43,950 nt of DNA, taken from positions 1 to 43,950 of the forward strand of contig JAAZNC010000005.1 in assembly GCA_012798455.1 (NCBI GenBank), read 5' to 3'. This stretch comes from Chloroflexota bacterium (GTDB taxonomy: Bacteria > Chloroflexota > Anaerolineae > Anaerolineales > Anaerolineaceae). The translations under genes and the position numbers were made by a program. This document shows positions 24,122 through 32,118 of this stretch, piece after piece; positions within the stretch are counted from its first letter, which is position 1, and each line of letters starts with the position of its first letter. A model generated the notes under the pieces. The model searched no databases and was not told the origin of the DNA. It worked only from the letters and a program-made list of their open reading frames with translations.

Positions 24122-25206
24122 GCCTTTTTACCCTTTGCAAGTTCTATCATGGCAATGATGTTTTCGATTTTTGCATCATTTTGAATGGTATGGGTTCCGG
24201 CAAGGATATAACCGCCGCCTTTTCCCACGATTTCGATCAAACGTTGAACATAATCACATACTTCCTGTTTGGAACCGTTGGGCAGTAAATGTTGGATATC
24301 CACTCCGCCATGCAGGCATAGCTCTTTTCCAAATTCAGCTTTCAGCTTGAATGGGTCCATATTGGCTGCAAGTACCTGGATGGGGTTGAGGATATCCACA
24401 CCAATTTCGATCAGATCGGGGATGACCGAATAGATCGAACCGCAGGAATGATATTTCACTTTTATACCGAATCCATGGACCATCTCACAAAAAGCTTTCA
24501 TGCGCGGTTTGATGAATTTTCTCCACATGCCTGGAGAAATGAGCAGTCCCCGTTGTGTGGCAATATCATCGTTATATTCGACGAAAGTATATTTCCCTTG
24601 CGATGCCAGGATCGATTGCTTGGCGTCTTCCGCCACGAAGTCCATGATCCTATCCATCAAGAAGCAGGCATAGTCTGGATTCAGACTGAGATCGATCAAG
24701 AACCTTTCTGTGCCCCGCATCAATTGGGCGGTTTGAAAACATCCCCGGCTTCGGCACCAGGTTGCCATATACTGCCTGGAAGTGATCTCCGCCAGGATAC
24801 TAGAATAGTCCCAATCATTCACCGCCGGCCAGGGAAATTTTTCCAACTCCTGAATGCTGTTCATATCTGACAAAGGGGCGCGACTAATTTCAGGTTCGAG
24901 ATAATCCTGAAACGGATTGGAGATTTTCCGGAACGGGACGCGGTAGATGTCAAGATAAGAACCTTGCGGGTCGATCTCGATCGTTGGGTCGGCATATTTG
25001 ATCGGGGAAAAAGGGTGTTTGAATTTTGGTCTGACGGTGACCACATCCTGCCCGGCCCACTCCCAGAACTCCTTCTCTTCCATCCCCAATTCTTTTAATA
25101 GATTGTTTTGCAGTTCGGTTGAGAAGCGCAGATCGATAGGAACCCGATCTGGCTGCTGATGGGATATTGCCAGCAAAACCCTTTCAATGGATTGCAGTTC
25201 CATCAT
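24118..25206 (-). CDS. URO-D-family methyltransferase (MtaA/CmuC-like), copy 1
   Basis: TIM-barrel protein of the uroporphyrinogen decarboxylase superfamily, but of the methyltransferase type. It has H253-S-C255 in YHSCGSIYSVIPDLIEIGVD and C297 in LCLHGGVD, the H-x-C...C zinc-ligand pattern that activates the thiol or methyl acceptor in MtaA-like enzymes. True heme-pathway UroD lacks this. Length 362 aa. It overlaps the preceding epimerase gene and the following isomerase gene by 4 bp each. With the corrinoid protein it should move methyl groups. Which copy takes the substrate and which the final acceptor is not known. Confidence 0.87.
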   Translation of the reverse strand: MMELQSIERVLLAISHQQPDRVPIDLRFSTELQNNLLKELGMEEKEFWEWAGQDVVTVRPKFKHPFSPIKYADPTIEIDPQGSYLDIYRVPFRKISNPFQDYLEPEISRAPLSDMNSIQELEKFPWPAVNDWDYSSILAEITSRQYMATWCRSRGCFQTAQLMRGTERFLIDLSLNPDYACFLMDRIMDFVAEDAKQSILASQGKYTFVEYNDDIATQRGLLISPGMWRKFIKPRMKAFCEMVHGFGIKVKYHSCGSIYSVIPDLIEIGVDILNPIQVLAANMDPFKLKAEFGKELCLHGGVDIQHLLPNGSKQEVCDYVQRLIEIVGKGGGYILAGTHTIQNDAKIENIIAMIELAKGKKA

Positions 25207-25913
25207 TCGATCCCCTCTGCCTGTTCGATCACATCATGGATTTGATAGAGATTTTCTTCGATGGTATTGTTCTTGCAAAAGAGACTTGTGGATCCGAGCA
25301 CCAGGGTATTGGCTCCCACCTTGATAAGCTTGGGAATGGAAGAAATGGAAACACGACCATCCACCTCGATCTGCGTCATACATCCTTTTCGCTGGATATA
25401 TTCATGCGCATCCCTGACTTTTTCCAGGGCGTAGGGAACCTGGTTTTCTTCAGTGTTACCGGCATAGCCAGGGTTGATCAACATGAGCATGATAAAATCG
25501 CATTCCGGCAAAACATACTCGAGCACGGAAATTGGTGTGGCGGGTTTGAGGGCGATGCCTGCTTTTGTGCCGGCATCTTTTATTTTTCTCAGCATGTGAT
25601 CCACATGCGCTTCTGTTTCATATTGAAAGCATAATCTTTGCACACCAATATCAAGCAAAGACTCAACGAAAAAATCATTTTCTCTTGCCATTACATGGGC
25701 ATCAAAGGGGAGTCTGGTGATCTTTCGCAGGCATCGGATCGTGTGCAAACCCACCGGCATACTCGGGCTGAAATATCCGTCGATCAGATCAACATGCAGG
25801 TAATCAACTTTGATTTCTTCTAGGATATGGATACCGGTTTTCAAGTCGCATGCATCCATACAGATCAGCGAAGCTGAAAGCTGGATGGATTGGTTTGAAG
25901 GATTATTTTTCAT
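25203..25913 (-). CDS. Ribulose-phosphate/allulose-6-phosphate 3-epimerase family
   Basis: TIM-barrel epimerase of the Rpe/AlsE family, epimerising C3 of a ketose phosphate. Metal ligands: His and Asp in LHVDLIDGYF (about 39-48), His in FDAHVMA (about 69-75) and Asp in IEVDGRVS (about 180-187). SLICMD at the N-terminus, VDG followed by R rather than GG, and GSTSLF near the end are nearer to AlsE (D-allulose-6-P 3-epimerase) than to Rpe. Length 236 aa. It is in the PTS/RuMP operon, where it could make fructose-6-P from an imported ketose phosphate or link ribulose-5-P to xylulose-5-P. Confidence 0.85.
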   Translation of the reverse strand: MKNNPSNQSIQLSASLICMDACDLKTGIHILEEIKVDYLHVDLIDGYFSPSMPVGLHTIRCLRKITRLPFDAHVMARENDFFVESLLDIGVQRLCFQYETEAHVDHMLRKIKDAGTKAGIALKPATPISVLEYVLPECDFIMLMLINPGYAGNTEENQVPYALEKVRDAHEYIQRKGCMTQIEVDGRVSISSIPKLIKVGANTLVLGSTSLFCKNNTIEENLYQIHDVIEQAEGIE

Positions 25914-25926
25914 TCGAGTTCCTGTT

Positions 25927-26496
25927 TTATTCTAAATTTGCATGCCTCGTGAACATCATGCTTTGGTCGATCTGTAGTATTTCTATTAATCTCATGACGA
26001 CCCCATCCGATAAGATCAAAAGACTTGTTTCGAAAAGATTTCCCAGCGGTTGTATGGAAACGACCGGAGATACTTCACTTGATTTGATCGAGGAAGCAGA
26101 GATCTGGATATTGATATCGGCGAGCTTGCCTAAAGAAGAATGAGGGAAGATTGTGACCAGAGCGATTTTTGCTCCGATCCTCTTCGCTTTCTCAGTGATG
26201 CATACCATGCTGTTGGTTTCGCCGGATCCTGAACCGATAATGAGCATGTCTTTATTATTGAGGGATGGCGTGATGGTTTCTCCAACCACAAATACCTTTA
26301 ATCCCAGTTGCATCAAGCGCATGGCAAAACATTTCATGATCAAACCGCTGCGTCCTGCACCGCCAACGAACAAACGCTTTGCTTTGAGAATACTTTGACA
26401 TAAGCTTTCGATCTCGCTTGCGCTGCATCTTTCCAGCGTGCCTGCGATTTCTTCCAGGATCGCTTTATGGATGAAGGACGAATTACTGTTGTCCAT
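25927..26496 (-). CDS. hxlB: 6-phospho-3-hexuloisomerase (PHI), canonical copy
   Basis: SIS-domain isomerase of the ribulose monophosphate pathway. It matches HxlB closely: FVGGAGRSGLIMKCFAMRLM (about 43-62), GETITPSL, IIGSGSGETNS (about 87-97), IQPLGNLFE and the end TRHANLE. Length 189 aa is standard. It converts 3-hexulose-6-P to fructose-6-P. The start overlaps the end of the hexulose-phosphate synthase gene by 14 bp, so synthase and isomerase are translated as a pair. Confidence 0.92.
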   Translation of the reverse strand: MDNSNSSFIHKAILEEIAGTLERCSASEIESLCQSILKAKRLFVGGAGRSGLIMKCFAMRLMQLGLKVFVVGETITPSLNNKDMLIIGSGSGETNSMVCITEKAKRIGAKIALVTIFPHSSLGKLADINIQISASSIKSSEVSPVVSIQPLGNLFETSLLILSDGVVMRLIEILQIDQSMMFTRHANLE

Positions 26497-27118
26497 TCAT
26501 CACCTTCCTGATTTCCATCGCAGCCAAAGCTTTATCAGGTTGTTGTGTTATCCCGGACCCTACTACGATGATGTCAGGGTGGTGGGGTAATATCTTGAGG
26601 ATGTTATGAATATTGATCCCTCCGGCAATCGCAATACCAATATGCGTCGCAGCAGTTTTTGCAACTGCCAGGTCATCGACCGGGATGCTCTTGTCTTTGC
26701 TGTCATCCATTGCGGTATGGAGGCAGACATAATCAGCATTGGTGTGATCGATCTGTTGGATCCTTTGTTTGGTCTGCTTTACCCCAATGAGATCGACCAC
26801 GATCTTCTTTTTGAATTTCTCTGCTGTTTCTATGGCTGCCTCGATCGTCCTATCGCTGGCTGCGCCAAGCACGGTGACGAAATCCGCACCTGCTTCAAAG
26901 GCGAGACCGGATTCATAGCAACCACCATCGATGATCTTCAGGTCTGCCAGTACATCGATTTCAGGGTAGCGTTCTTTTATGGTCGTTAATGCGCTCAATC
27001 CTTCTCGGAATAGCAATGGTGTGCCCAGTTCGATGATGTCAACATACGGATGGGTATCAGTAAGTATGCTGATCGCATCATCCAATCGCCCAAAATCAAG
27101 TGAGAGCTGCAGTTTCAT
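26483..27118 (-). CDS. hxlA: 3-hexulose-6-phosphate synthase (HPS)
   Basis: Aldolase of the RuMP pathway: formaldehyde plus ribulose-5-P gives 3-hexulose-6-P, or the reverse. It follows bacterial HxlA: MKLQLSLDF start, DIIELGTPLLFREG (Glu of the active site), LADLKIIDGG (intact D-x-K-x-x-D motif), VTVLGAASD, DYVCLHT in place of the HRSRD of UlaD, IAIAGGI and IVVGSGIT. This separates it from the decarboxylase at 13526. ATG 27118 gives the family N-terminus; ATG 27136, six codons earlier, is possible. It lies directly after the EIIA-Man gene. Confidence 0.9.
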   Translation of the reverse strand: MKLQLSLDFGRLDDAISILTDTHPYVDIIELGTPLLFREGLSALTTIKERYPEIDVLADLKIIDGGCYESGLAFEAGADFVTVLGAASDRTIEAAIETAEKFKKKIVVDLIGVKQTKQRIQQIDHTNADYVCLHTAMDDSKDKSIPVDDLAVAKTAATHIGIAIAGGINIHNILKILPHHPDIIVVGSGITQQPDKALAAMEIRKVMNGQQ

Positions 27119-27156
27119 TCTTATAAACTCATTCATCTTTCAGGTTGGTTACCATT

Positions 27157-27597
27157 TCAAAGAACTTCATCCGCATCGCAGGGATGGACTTCTGCGGCGG
27201 GTTCGTGAATACCATAATGACCGGCAGATAACGCAGTCTTGTATAAGAGTTCCAGATCGTCGGGATGCTGCTTGTTTACGAGGCAGGTTTCCAGCATCAT
27301 GGGCAGGTTTACCCCTGAAACGATCTTGAACTTATCTGCAGGGAGCATGGAATTTGCTATCTCTACTGCTGTGTTGAATGGGCATCCGCAGTACAGGTCA
27401 CACAAGATCAGTAGTTTGATTTCTGCAATGTCGAGTCTTTCGATGATCTCAAGGAACGATCGTTTGAAATCAACCACTCCTTTTTCAGGATCAAGTGAAC
27501 AACCGTCCAGGTTTTCATCTGTACCGGTGATTATCTCGACTGCGTTGATCAGTCCTGCCGCAAATGTTCCGTGTGATAGAACGAGTATGTGTGCCAT
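27157..27597 (-). CDS. PTS mannose-family EIIA component
   Basis: EIIA of the mannose/fructose/sorbose PTS family, a cytoplasmic phosphocarrier. The phosphorylated His is in LVLSHGTFAAGL (about residues 5-16), and LILCDLYCGCPFNTA matches the family's second conserved loop (DLxGGTPxN) with a changed middle (YCGCP). ATG 27597 begins the beta-strand MAHILV; the frame runs nine codons further without an SD. The extra Cys in the loop is unusual. The His-rich, acidic tail (HEPAAEVHPCDADEVL) is long. It is encoded after EIID. Confidence 0.88.
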   Translation of the reverse strand: MAHILVLSHGTFAAGLINAVEIITGTDENLDGCSLDPEKGVVDFKRSFLEIIERLDIAEIKLLILCDLYCGCPFNTAVEIANSMLPADKFKIVSGVNLPMMLETCLVNKQHPDDLELLYKTALSAGHYGIHEPAAEVHPCDADEVL

Positions 27598-27665
27598 AAA
27601 TTTCTCTTTGTGTTGTTTTGACAAGGCATTTGATTGCCAAATGCCTTGTCATAGTCATAAAATGC

Positions 27666-28478
27666 TTAGATGATTTTGAAGAAAGCAGCTACGAATGCGA
27701 ATACTGCCAGAATGATCGTCATTATTAAAGGAGACACTTTCTTCTTTGCCATCAACGCCCAGATGCTCAGCACGAGCAGCAGTGGCAGCAATTTTGGGAA
27801 GATCCCATCCAGAGTATCCTGTAGCAATCTGATTTCTTCTCCACTGCCGAAGCTGATCTTGGTTGTGAACCCAACGTAGCTGGCTGCCATACCGCCCATG
27901 ATCGTCACGCCCAGTAAAATGATCGCGTCGACAACCTTTTTTGCCTTATCGCCAATAAGGGTTTTCACCGCATCGACACCCAGCGTATAGCCGCGATCGA
28001 ACAGGAATTTTGAACCCAGTACGATCAAAGCTACGAAAGTGGCGATATAGAAGAGTGGACCGACCACACTGCCGCCGGATGATAACGAGATGGCGATGGA
28101 AAGCAGGATGGGAATGATCACTCCGACCAGAATGGAATCTCCAATTCCTGCGATGGGGCCCATCAAACCAACCTTATTGGCACGGATCACATCATCACTC
28201 ACATCTTTTCCAAGAGCTTTCTGTTCTTCCAATCCGACCGTGATGCCTTGGATCAGGGCACCAACCTGCATTTCGGTATTGTAGAAATGTGTGTGGCGTT
28301 TCATTGCGGCAAATTTCTTCGCCTTGTCATAATATTTATCCCACAATGGGATCAGCGAATACACAATGCCCATGGCATGAAAGCGCTCAAAACTGGCTGA
28401 GCTGTTGTACCACCACATGTACCGCCACCAGAGTTTGGTTAACTCGGGTTTCGTTAATCTCTCGTTTTTTGCAGCCAT
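27666..28478 (-). CDS. PTS mannose-family EIID component
   Basis: Membrane EIID subunit which forms the channel with EIIC. Typical order: amphipathic N-terminal region with SASFERFHAMGIVYSLIPLW, MQVGALIQGITVGLEEQKA, GLMGPIAGIGDSILVGVIIPI (the family GP-x-AGIGD motif, about 131-145) and four or so C-terminal hydrophobic helices. Length 270 aa is normal. It shares one base with the end of EIIC (coupled). Confidence 0.93.
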   Translation of the reverse strand: MAAKNERLTKPELTKLWWRYMWWYNSSASFERFHAMGIVYSLIPLWDKYYDKAKKFAAMKRHTHFYNTEMQVGALIQGITVGLEEQKALGKDVSDDVIRANKVGLMGPIAGIGDSILVGVIIPILLSIAISLSSGGSVVGPLFYIATFVALIVLGSKFLFDRGYTLGVDAVKTLIGDKAKKVVDAIILLGVTIMGGMAASYVGFTTKISFGSGEEIRLLQDTLDGIFPKLLPLLLVLSIWALMAKKKVSPLIMTIILAVFAFVAAFFKII

Positions 28479-29251
28479 TAGAGCACCTCTTCTTTTTCTT
28501 TGATCCCATTTGCAGTTGACCGGTAGAATAAGAATGCCAGAACCAGCGCAACGATGGTGAGTTGGATGATGCTTAATTTCAGAGCAACGATTGCCACGAA
28601 CCCAAACAAGAAGAACAGAATAAAGTATCTTTCCTTCACGCTTTGGAACAACAAGGTGGCAATACCGACTGCGGGTAGTAATCCACCCAAAGCCAGCAAT
28701 CCTGTGATAACGAAATCGGGGAAGGATGCAATGATTCCCTCGATGTACTGTGCACCGAAATACACAGCCAGAAAAGAGGGAATACCCCTGACGATCAATT
28801 GAAGGAGCTGTGGGTAGAGTATATGAGCTCGCTTGAATCCGGCTTCATCACCTCTTTCAAGTGCCCGGTCACCCATGCCGTTGAAAACCGAGTTGATGGC
28901 AAGTGTGAAATTCAAAATGAAAGTTCCCAGAACACCGATTGAGGCAGCCAGTGCGATTGCCATCCCCGTATCCATATTGGCTGCCAAAGCCAGACCCATT
29001 GCTGGGTATGCGATGAATCCCAACTCTGCTGGGAATGCACCACCGGGTGTGACAACTGCCAGGTATGCGGTTTGTACCACCGCACCCAGTAAGATCCCTT
29101 GGGGAATATCACCGAAGATTATCCCGCAGATCAATCCACCGACCAGTGGTCGAGAAAGAACATACCATCCCAGTGTGAAACCCATGAATGGTGTACAAAC
29201 TGATCCCAGCCAGCAGAATAAACCTACGAGTGCTGCTTGTAAAGCTAACAT
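28478..29251 (-). CDS. PTS mannose-family EIIC component
   Basis: Membrane permease EIIC (sorbose/mannose type, 257 aa). It has about 7-8 hydrophobic segments with FTLGWYVLSRPLVGGLICGIIFGD at the N-terminus and GVVQTAYLAVVTPGGAFPAELGF-like sequence (AVVQTAYLAVVTPGGAFPAE) that carries the sugar-site region. No start problem: AGGAGG lies upstream. It is followed by EIID. The sugar is not deducible; this family takes many hexoses, amino sugars and sugar acids. Confidence 0.92.
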   Translation of the reverse strand: MLALQAALVGLFCWLGSVCTPFMGFTLGWYVLSRPLVGGLICGIIFGDIPQGILLGAVVQTAYLAVVTPGGAFPAELGFIAYPAMGLALAANMDTGMAIALAASIGVLGTFILNFTLAINSVFNGMGDRALERGDEAGFKRAHILYPQLLQLIVRGIPSFLAVYFGAQYIEGIIASFPDFVITGLLALGGLLPAVGIATLLFQSVKERYFILFFLFGFVAIVALKLSIIQLTIVALVLAFLFYRSTANGIKEKEEVL

Positions 29252-29324
29252 TTTTCCTCCTTTATTTATTTTTCAAATGTAAAGAAAATTTCCGGGTAAT
29301 TGTCTATGGCACCTCCTTTTCCTT

Positions 29325-29813
29325 TCAACCAGTGATCGATTTATCTATTTCATTCCAAAAAACTTTCTTTTGAGTGGGAATGATCTGGAAAAATATCTTG
29401 ATGCCTGTTTGGTGGATTTCTCGATATGCCTCGATTTCCTGTTTGTCTAAAGCAATGGTAGGAACGATCTCTTTGGTATCGGGGCGTTTGCTTGCCGGGC
29501 CTACATTGACAACTTTGATCAGCGGTACGATCACATCCAGTACTTTCAAGCAAGTCAGCACGGACTTGAAAATGACAAAATACCGTTTGGCTGAAGCGTG
29601 AGCTTCTGAGAGTTTTATTTGGGCTGTGGCTACATCAAAAACATAAACTCGTATGTTGGAGGGCACTGCGCCTTTATAGATCTCTGCCATGACGGCATCT
29701 TTTGCCAGATCGTCATCGATGATGAGGATCCCTTCACAGGGATAATCTGAAAGCCAGCAAACCAGGGTTTGCCCATGGATCACTCGATCATCGATTCGGG
29801 TAAAAATGATCAT
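29325..29813 (-). CDS. PTS mannose-family EIIB component
   Basis: Cytoplasmic EIIB (162 aa). The phosphorylatable His is in FTRIDDRVIHGQTLVCWL (His 14), the exact family motif. The next conserved segment is ILIIDDDLAKDAV. It takes phosphate from EIIA and passes it to the sugar at EIIC/EIID. It overlaps the URO-D copy 2 gene by 4 bp (ATGA), placing a methyltransferase and the transporter in one translational unit. Confidence 0.93.
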   Translation of the reverse strand: MIIFTRIDDRVIHGQTLVCWLSDYPCEGILIIDDDLAKDAVMAEIYKGAVPSNIRVYVFDVATAQIKLSEAHASAKRYFVIFKSVLTCLKVLDVIVPLIKVVNVGPASKRPDTKEIVPTIALDKQEIEAYREIHQTGIKIFFQIIPTQKKVFWNEIDKSITG

Positions 29814-30937
29814 TTTTTTCTCCGAATGTTGTAGTTTTCAACGGTTTGATATAAGGCTACGATGTTCTCTACCGGAACATCAGACATGATATGGTTCGCC
29901 GGTGCAACGATGTAACCGCCCTCTTTGTAGAGGATGTTGATTTTTTTCTTCACTTCATCTTCTGTGTCTGTCACTGATCCACGGAATGCGATCTGTGTAT
30001 CGATGCAGCCATGGAAACAAAGTTGGTCTCCAAAGTTCTTTTTGAGCACCTCAGGATCCATACCCGCAGCGTTGGGTTGGATGGGGTTGAGGATATCGAT
30101 ACCCGTTTCGATGAGATCGGGGATGATCCTTGTGATCGCTCCGCAGCTGTGCATGAAGATTTTGGCTTGGGGCGCTTTCTTTTTTATTTCTGTGTTGAGA
30201 GCGGTTCTGCCGGGTTTCACGATCTCCCGGAAACATCGTTCGGAAAAAAGAAGGTTCTTCTGGCTGCCCAGATCATCACATGTTTCAACGATATGGACGA
30301 ATTCCCCGATCTGCTCCAGGATGAGGGAATAGATATCGATCTCAACCTCCAGGATATTTTCGATCAAACAGCGCGCCAGGGAAGGATTGGTGATCATATC
30401 CAGCATGAACCTTTCCATCCCCCGCAATTGGAAAGCCATGTCCACCAGTCCCCAGCAGGGCATTCTGGCTACCAGTGCATATTCGGTCTGTGAATACATC
30501 CGTTTGGCTTCTTTATATAGGTCGTTCGTGTCGAAAATATCAGCTGCTTTTGGCCAGGCATAATTCTTTATTTGAGATTCATCCGCATCCGCCAGCGGGC
30601 TTTCACGAGTTTCATAATATTCACCTTGCTTTATATATTTGATCCCCCATTCATTCGTAAAGGATCCGTCTTCATGGAATACCGGATAGCGACTGCTTCT
30701 TTTTGCGATGATGCGGCGCAGATCGATGTTCAATCTGTCCAATATCCTTTCATCATAATAATTTGATGTTGTCCCTTGCCGAAATGGTTCGATATCTCCG
30801 CTGATCTTCAGATACTTCTTGAGATTGAAATAGGCTACATCGTTCAAACTGCTGGCTGCTCCCCCTAGGTCCATGGGAGGGCGGTCTGCATCTTGATGAT
30901 TGATGGTTTTGAGTACTCGTTCTCTTGAATTCATCAT
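29810..30937 (-). CDS. URO-D-family methyltransferase (MtaA/CmuC-like), copy 2
   Basis: Second URO-D-superfamily methyltransferase-type protein and first gene of the operon (375 aa). H263-S-C265 in MHSCGAITRIIPDLIETGID and C307 in LCFHGCID reproduce the H-x-C...C zinc pattern. It also has DADRPPMDLGG at the N-terminus, a variant of the family's R-x-P substrate loop. It is well separated in sequence from copy 1, so the two probably have different substrates: one for the methyl donor and one for the acceptor. The start is taken at ATG 30937 (or 30934), because the promoter at 30972-31000 would start transcripts near 30965, downstream of the longer frame's ATG at 31000. Confidence 0.87.
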   Translation of the reverse strand: MMNSRERVLKTINHQDADRPPMDLGGAASSLNDVAYFNLKKYLKISGDIEPFRQGTTSNYYDERILDRLNIDLRRIIAKRSSRYPVFHEDGSFTNEWGIKYIKQGEYYETRESPLADADESQIKNYAWPKAADIFDTNDLYKEAKRMYSQTEYALVARMPCWGLVDMAFQLRGMERFMLDMITNPSLARCLIENILEVEIDIYSLILEQIGEFVHIVETCDDLGSQKNLLFSERCFREIVKPGRTALNTEIKKKAPQAKIFMHSCGAITRIIPDLIETGIDILNPIQPNAAGMDPEVLKKNFGDQLCFHGCIDTQIAFRGSVTDTEDEVKKKINILYKEGGYIVAPANHIMSDVPVENIVALYQTVENYNIRRKK

Positions 30938-30949
30938 TTGTCGAATTCC

Positions 30950-31020
30950 AATATTGCGAAGTTGTAAAAGGATAATATAACGCAAGTAAAATAAAGTCAA
31001 TACAGTTGGAATATTGCGAA
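30950..31020. promoter_or_regulatory. Paired AATATTGCGAA repeats, candidate DeoR operators
   Basis: AATATTGCGAA occurs at 30950-30960 and again at 31010-31020, exactly 60 bp apart. A third, degenerate copy (GCAATATCGAAC) starts at 31059. The first two flank the -10/-35 of the minus-strand operon, one downstream of the start site and one upstream of -35. This suits looping repression by the DeoR-type protein encoded divergently. Confidence 0.55.
30972..31000 (-). promoter_or_regulatory. Sigma70-type promoter of the URO-D/PTS/HPS operon
   Basis: On the minus strand TTGACT (31000-30995), 17-bp spacer, TATTAT (30977-30972). This is a strong consensus promoter with a predicted start near 30965 and a leader of about 28 bases. 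AATATTGCGAA repeats flank it on both sides. Confidence 0.75.
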
Positions 31021-31038
31021 AACATAAAAAATTATTGG

Positions 31039-31044
31039 TATAAT
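31039..31044 (+). promoter_or_regulatory. Possible -10 of the DeoR regulator gene
   Basis: TATAAT at 31039-31044, with TTGCGA at 31014-31019 as a weak -35 (spacer 19) inside the second AATATTGCGAA repeat. An alternative start is TTGACC at 31094-31099 with TAGAAA 17 bp later. Confidence 0.35.
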
Positions 31045-31145
31045 AAGCAAATAAAATGCAATATCGAACATTACACTACGTGCAAATTGTGAATTGACCT
31101 TGTAAACATGAACAGGTAGAAAAAGTCTAGCTGAGGGCGAAAAAA

Positions 31146-31928
31146 ATGGAAAAAAGCACAGTGACGCGCAGGAACCAGATCCTCAAGATGCTGGCGGAAA
31201 ATGAAGAATTGAAGACCTCCAGCCTGTCAGATTATTTTGATGTGACCACTGAAACGATCCGTAAAGATCTCCTTTATTTACAGAATACCGGAGCGGTCAA
31301 GAAGTTGCACGGCAGGGTACGCCTTTCAACCAAAGGCAGTGATACGCCGCTCGACTTGCGCACTTTTCAGATGCGCAATGAAAAGACCCTCATCGCGAAA
31401 CAAGCGCTTGCCATGATAGAAAATAATTCGACCATCTATATTGATGGTGGCAGCACCGCACTCGAGATCGCGAAACTGCTCAACCAAAAAGAAGGGCTGG
31501 TGGTGATCACCACTTCGCTCAGTGCAGCCAATTATATTGCCAAACAAAACAACACCGTTTATATTGCCAGCGGCTTTGTGGAAGGTCCTTCCATGATCAT
31601 TCATGGACCCTTCCTCTTCGAAAGCATCAAACAGTTCAAACCCGTGGTCTCCTTTATGGGCACCAACGGTGTGCTTTTCCATGATGGACCTACCAGCAAG
31701 AACTTTTACGATATTGAAGCCAAAAATGAAATTGTGTTGAACAGCAATATTGCTGTGGTAGTGTGCGACAGCAGCAAATTCTCCGAGTCGGGCATGCTGC
31801 AGTACACCAGCTGGTCGAATATCGACTTTTTGATCACCGACAGCGGCATCCCCGTTGAATCCCGGGAACAGATCGAAAAGCAAACCAAGATCATCATCGC
31901 TGAAGAAAAATTAGGTTCGATGTATTAG
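31146..31928 (+). CDS. DeoR/GlpR-family transcriptional regulator
   Basis: Repressor-type regulator with an N-terminal DeoR helix-turn-helix (about residues 8-60; ELKTSSLSDYFDVTTETIRKDL region) and a C-terminal sugar-phosphate sensor domain related to ribose-5-P isomerase (IYIDGGSTALEIAKLL, VVITTSLSAANYIAKQ, FMGTNGV, VVVCDSSKF). The length of 260 aa is standard. It diverges from the URO-D/PTS operon and very likely controls it and itself through the AATATTGCGAA repeats. The effector should be a phosphorylated sugar made by that operon. Confidence 0.92.
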   Translation: MEKSTVTRRNQILKMLAENEELKTSSLSDYFDVTTETIRKDLLYLQNTGAVKKLHGRVRLSTKGSDTPLDLRTFQMRNEKTLIAKQALAMIENNSTIYIDGGSTALEIAKLLNQKEGLVVITTSLSAANYIAKQNNTVYIASGFVEGPSMIIHGPFLFESIKQFKPVVSFMGTNGVLFHDGPTSKNFYDIEAKNEIVLNSNIAVVVCDSSKFSESGMLQYTSWSNIDFLITDSGIPVESREQIEKQTKIIIAEEKLGSMY

Positions 31929-32118
31929 AAGAAAAAATAAAGTAATTTGTTTTAATAGGAATAACAGGTTCGTGCTTCAGGAGAGGTTTTTCTGGATAAA
32001 AGGCAATTTTCATCGTCTGTAAAGTCATCTTTCATAAAATTCCGGGAAATTTGCGCAATTTCCATCAAGTAAGAATGGTCATTAATCGTTATTCTCAATA
32101 AAAAAGGAGACCGATCTT

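Noticed and set aside
24118-30937. URO-D genes as heme-pathway uroporphyrinogen decarboxylase (hemE)
   Set aside because: Both have H-x-C...C methyltransferase-type motifs and sit with a corrinoid protein and PTS genes; no other heme gene is near.
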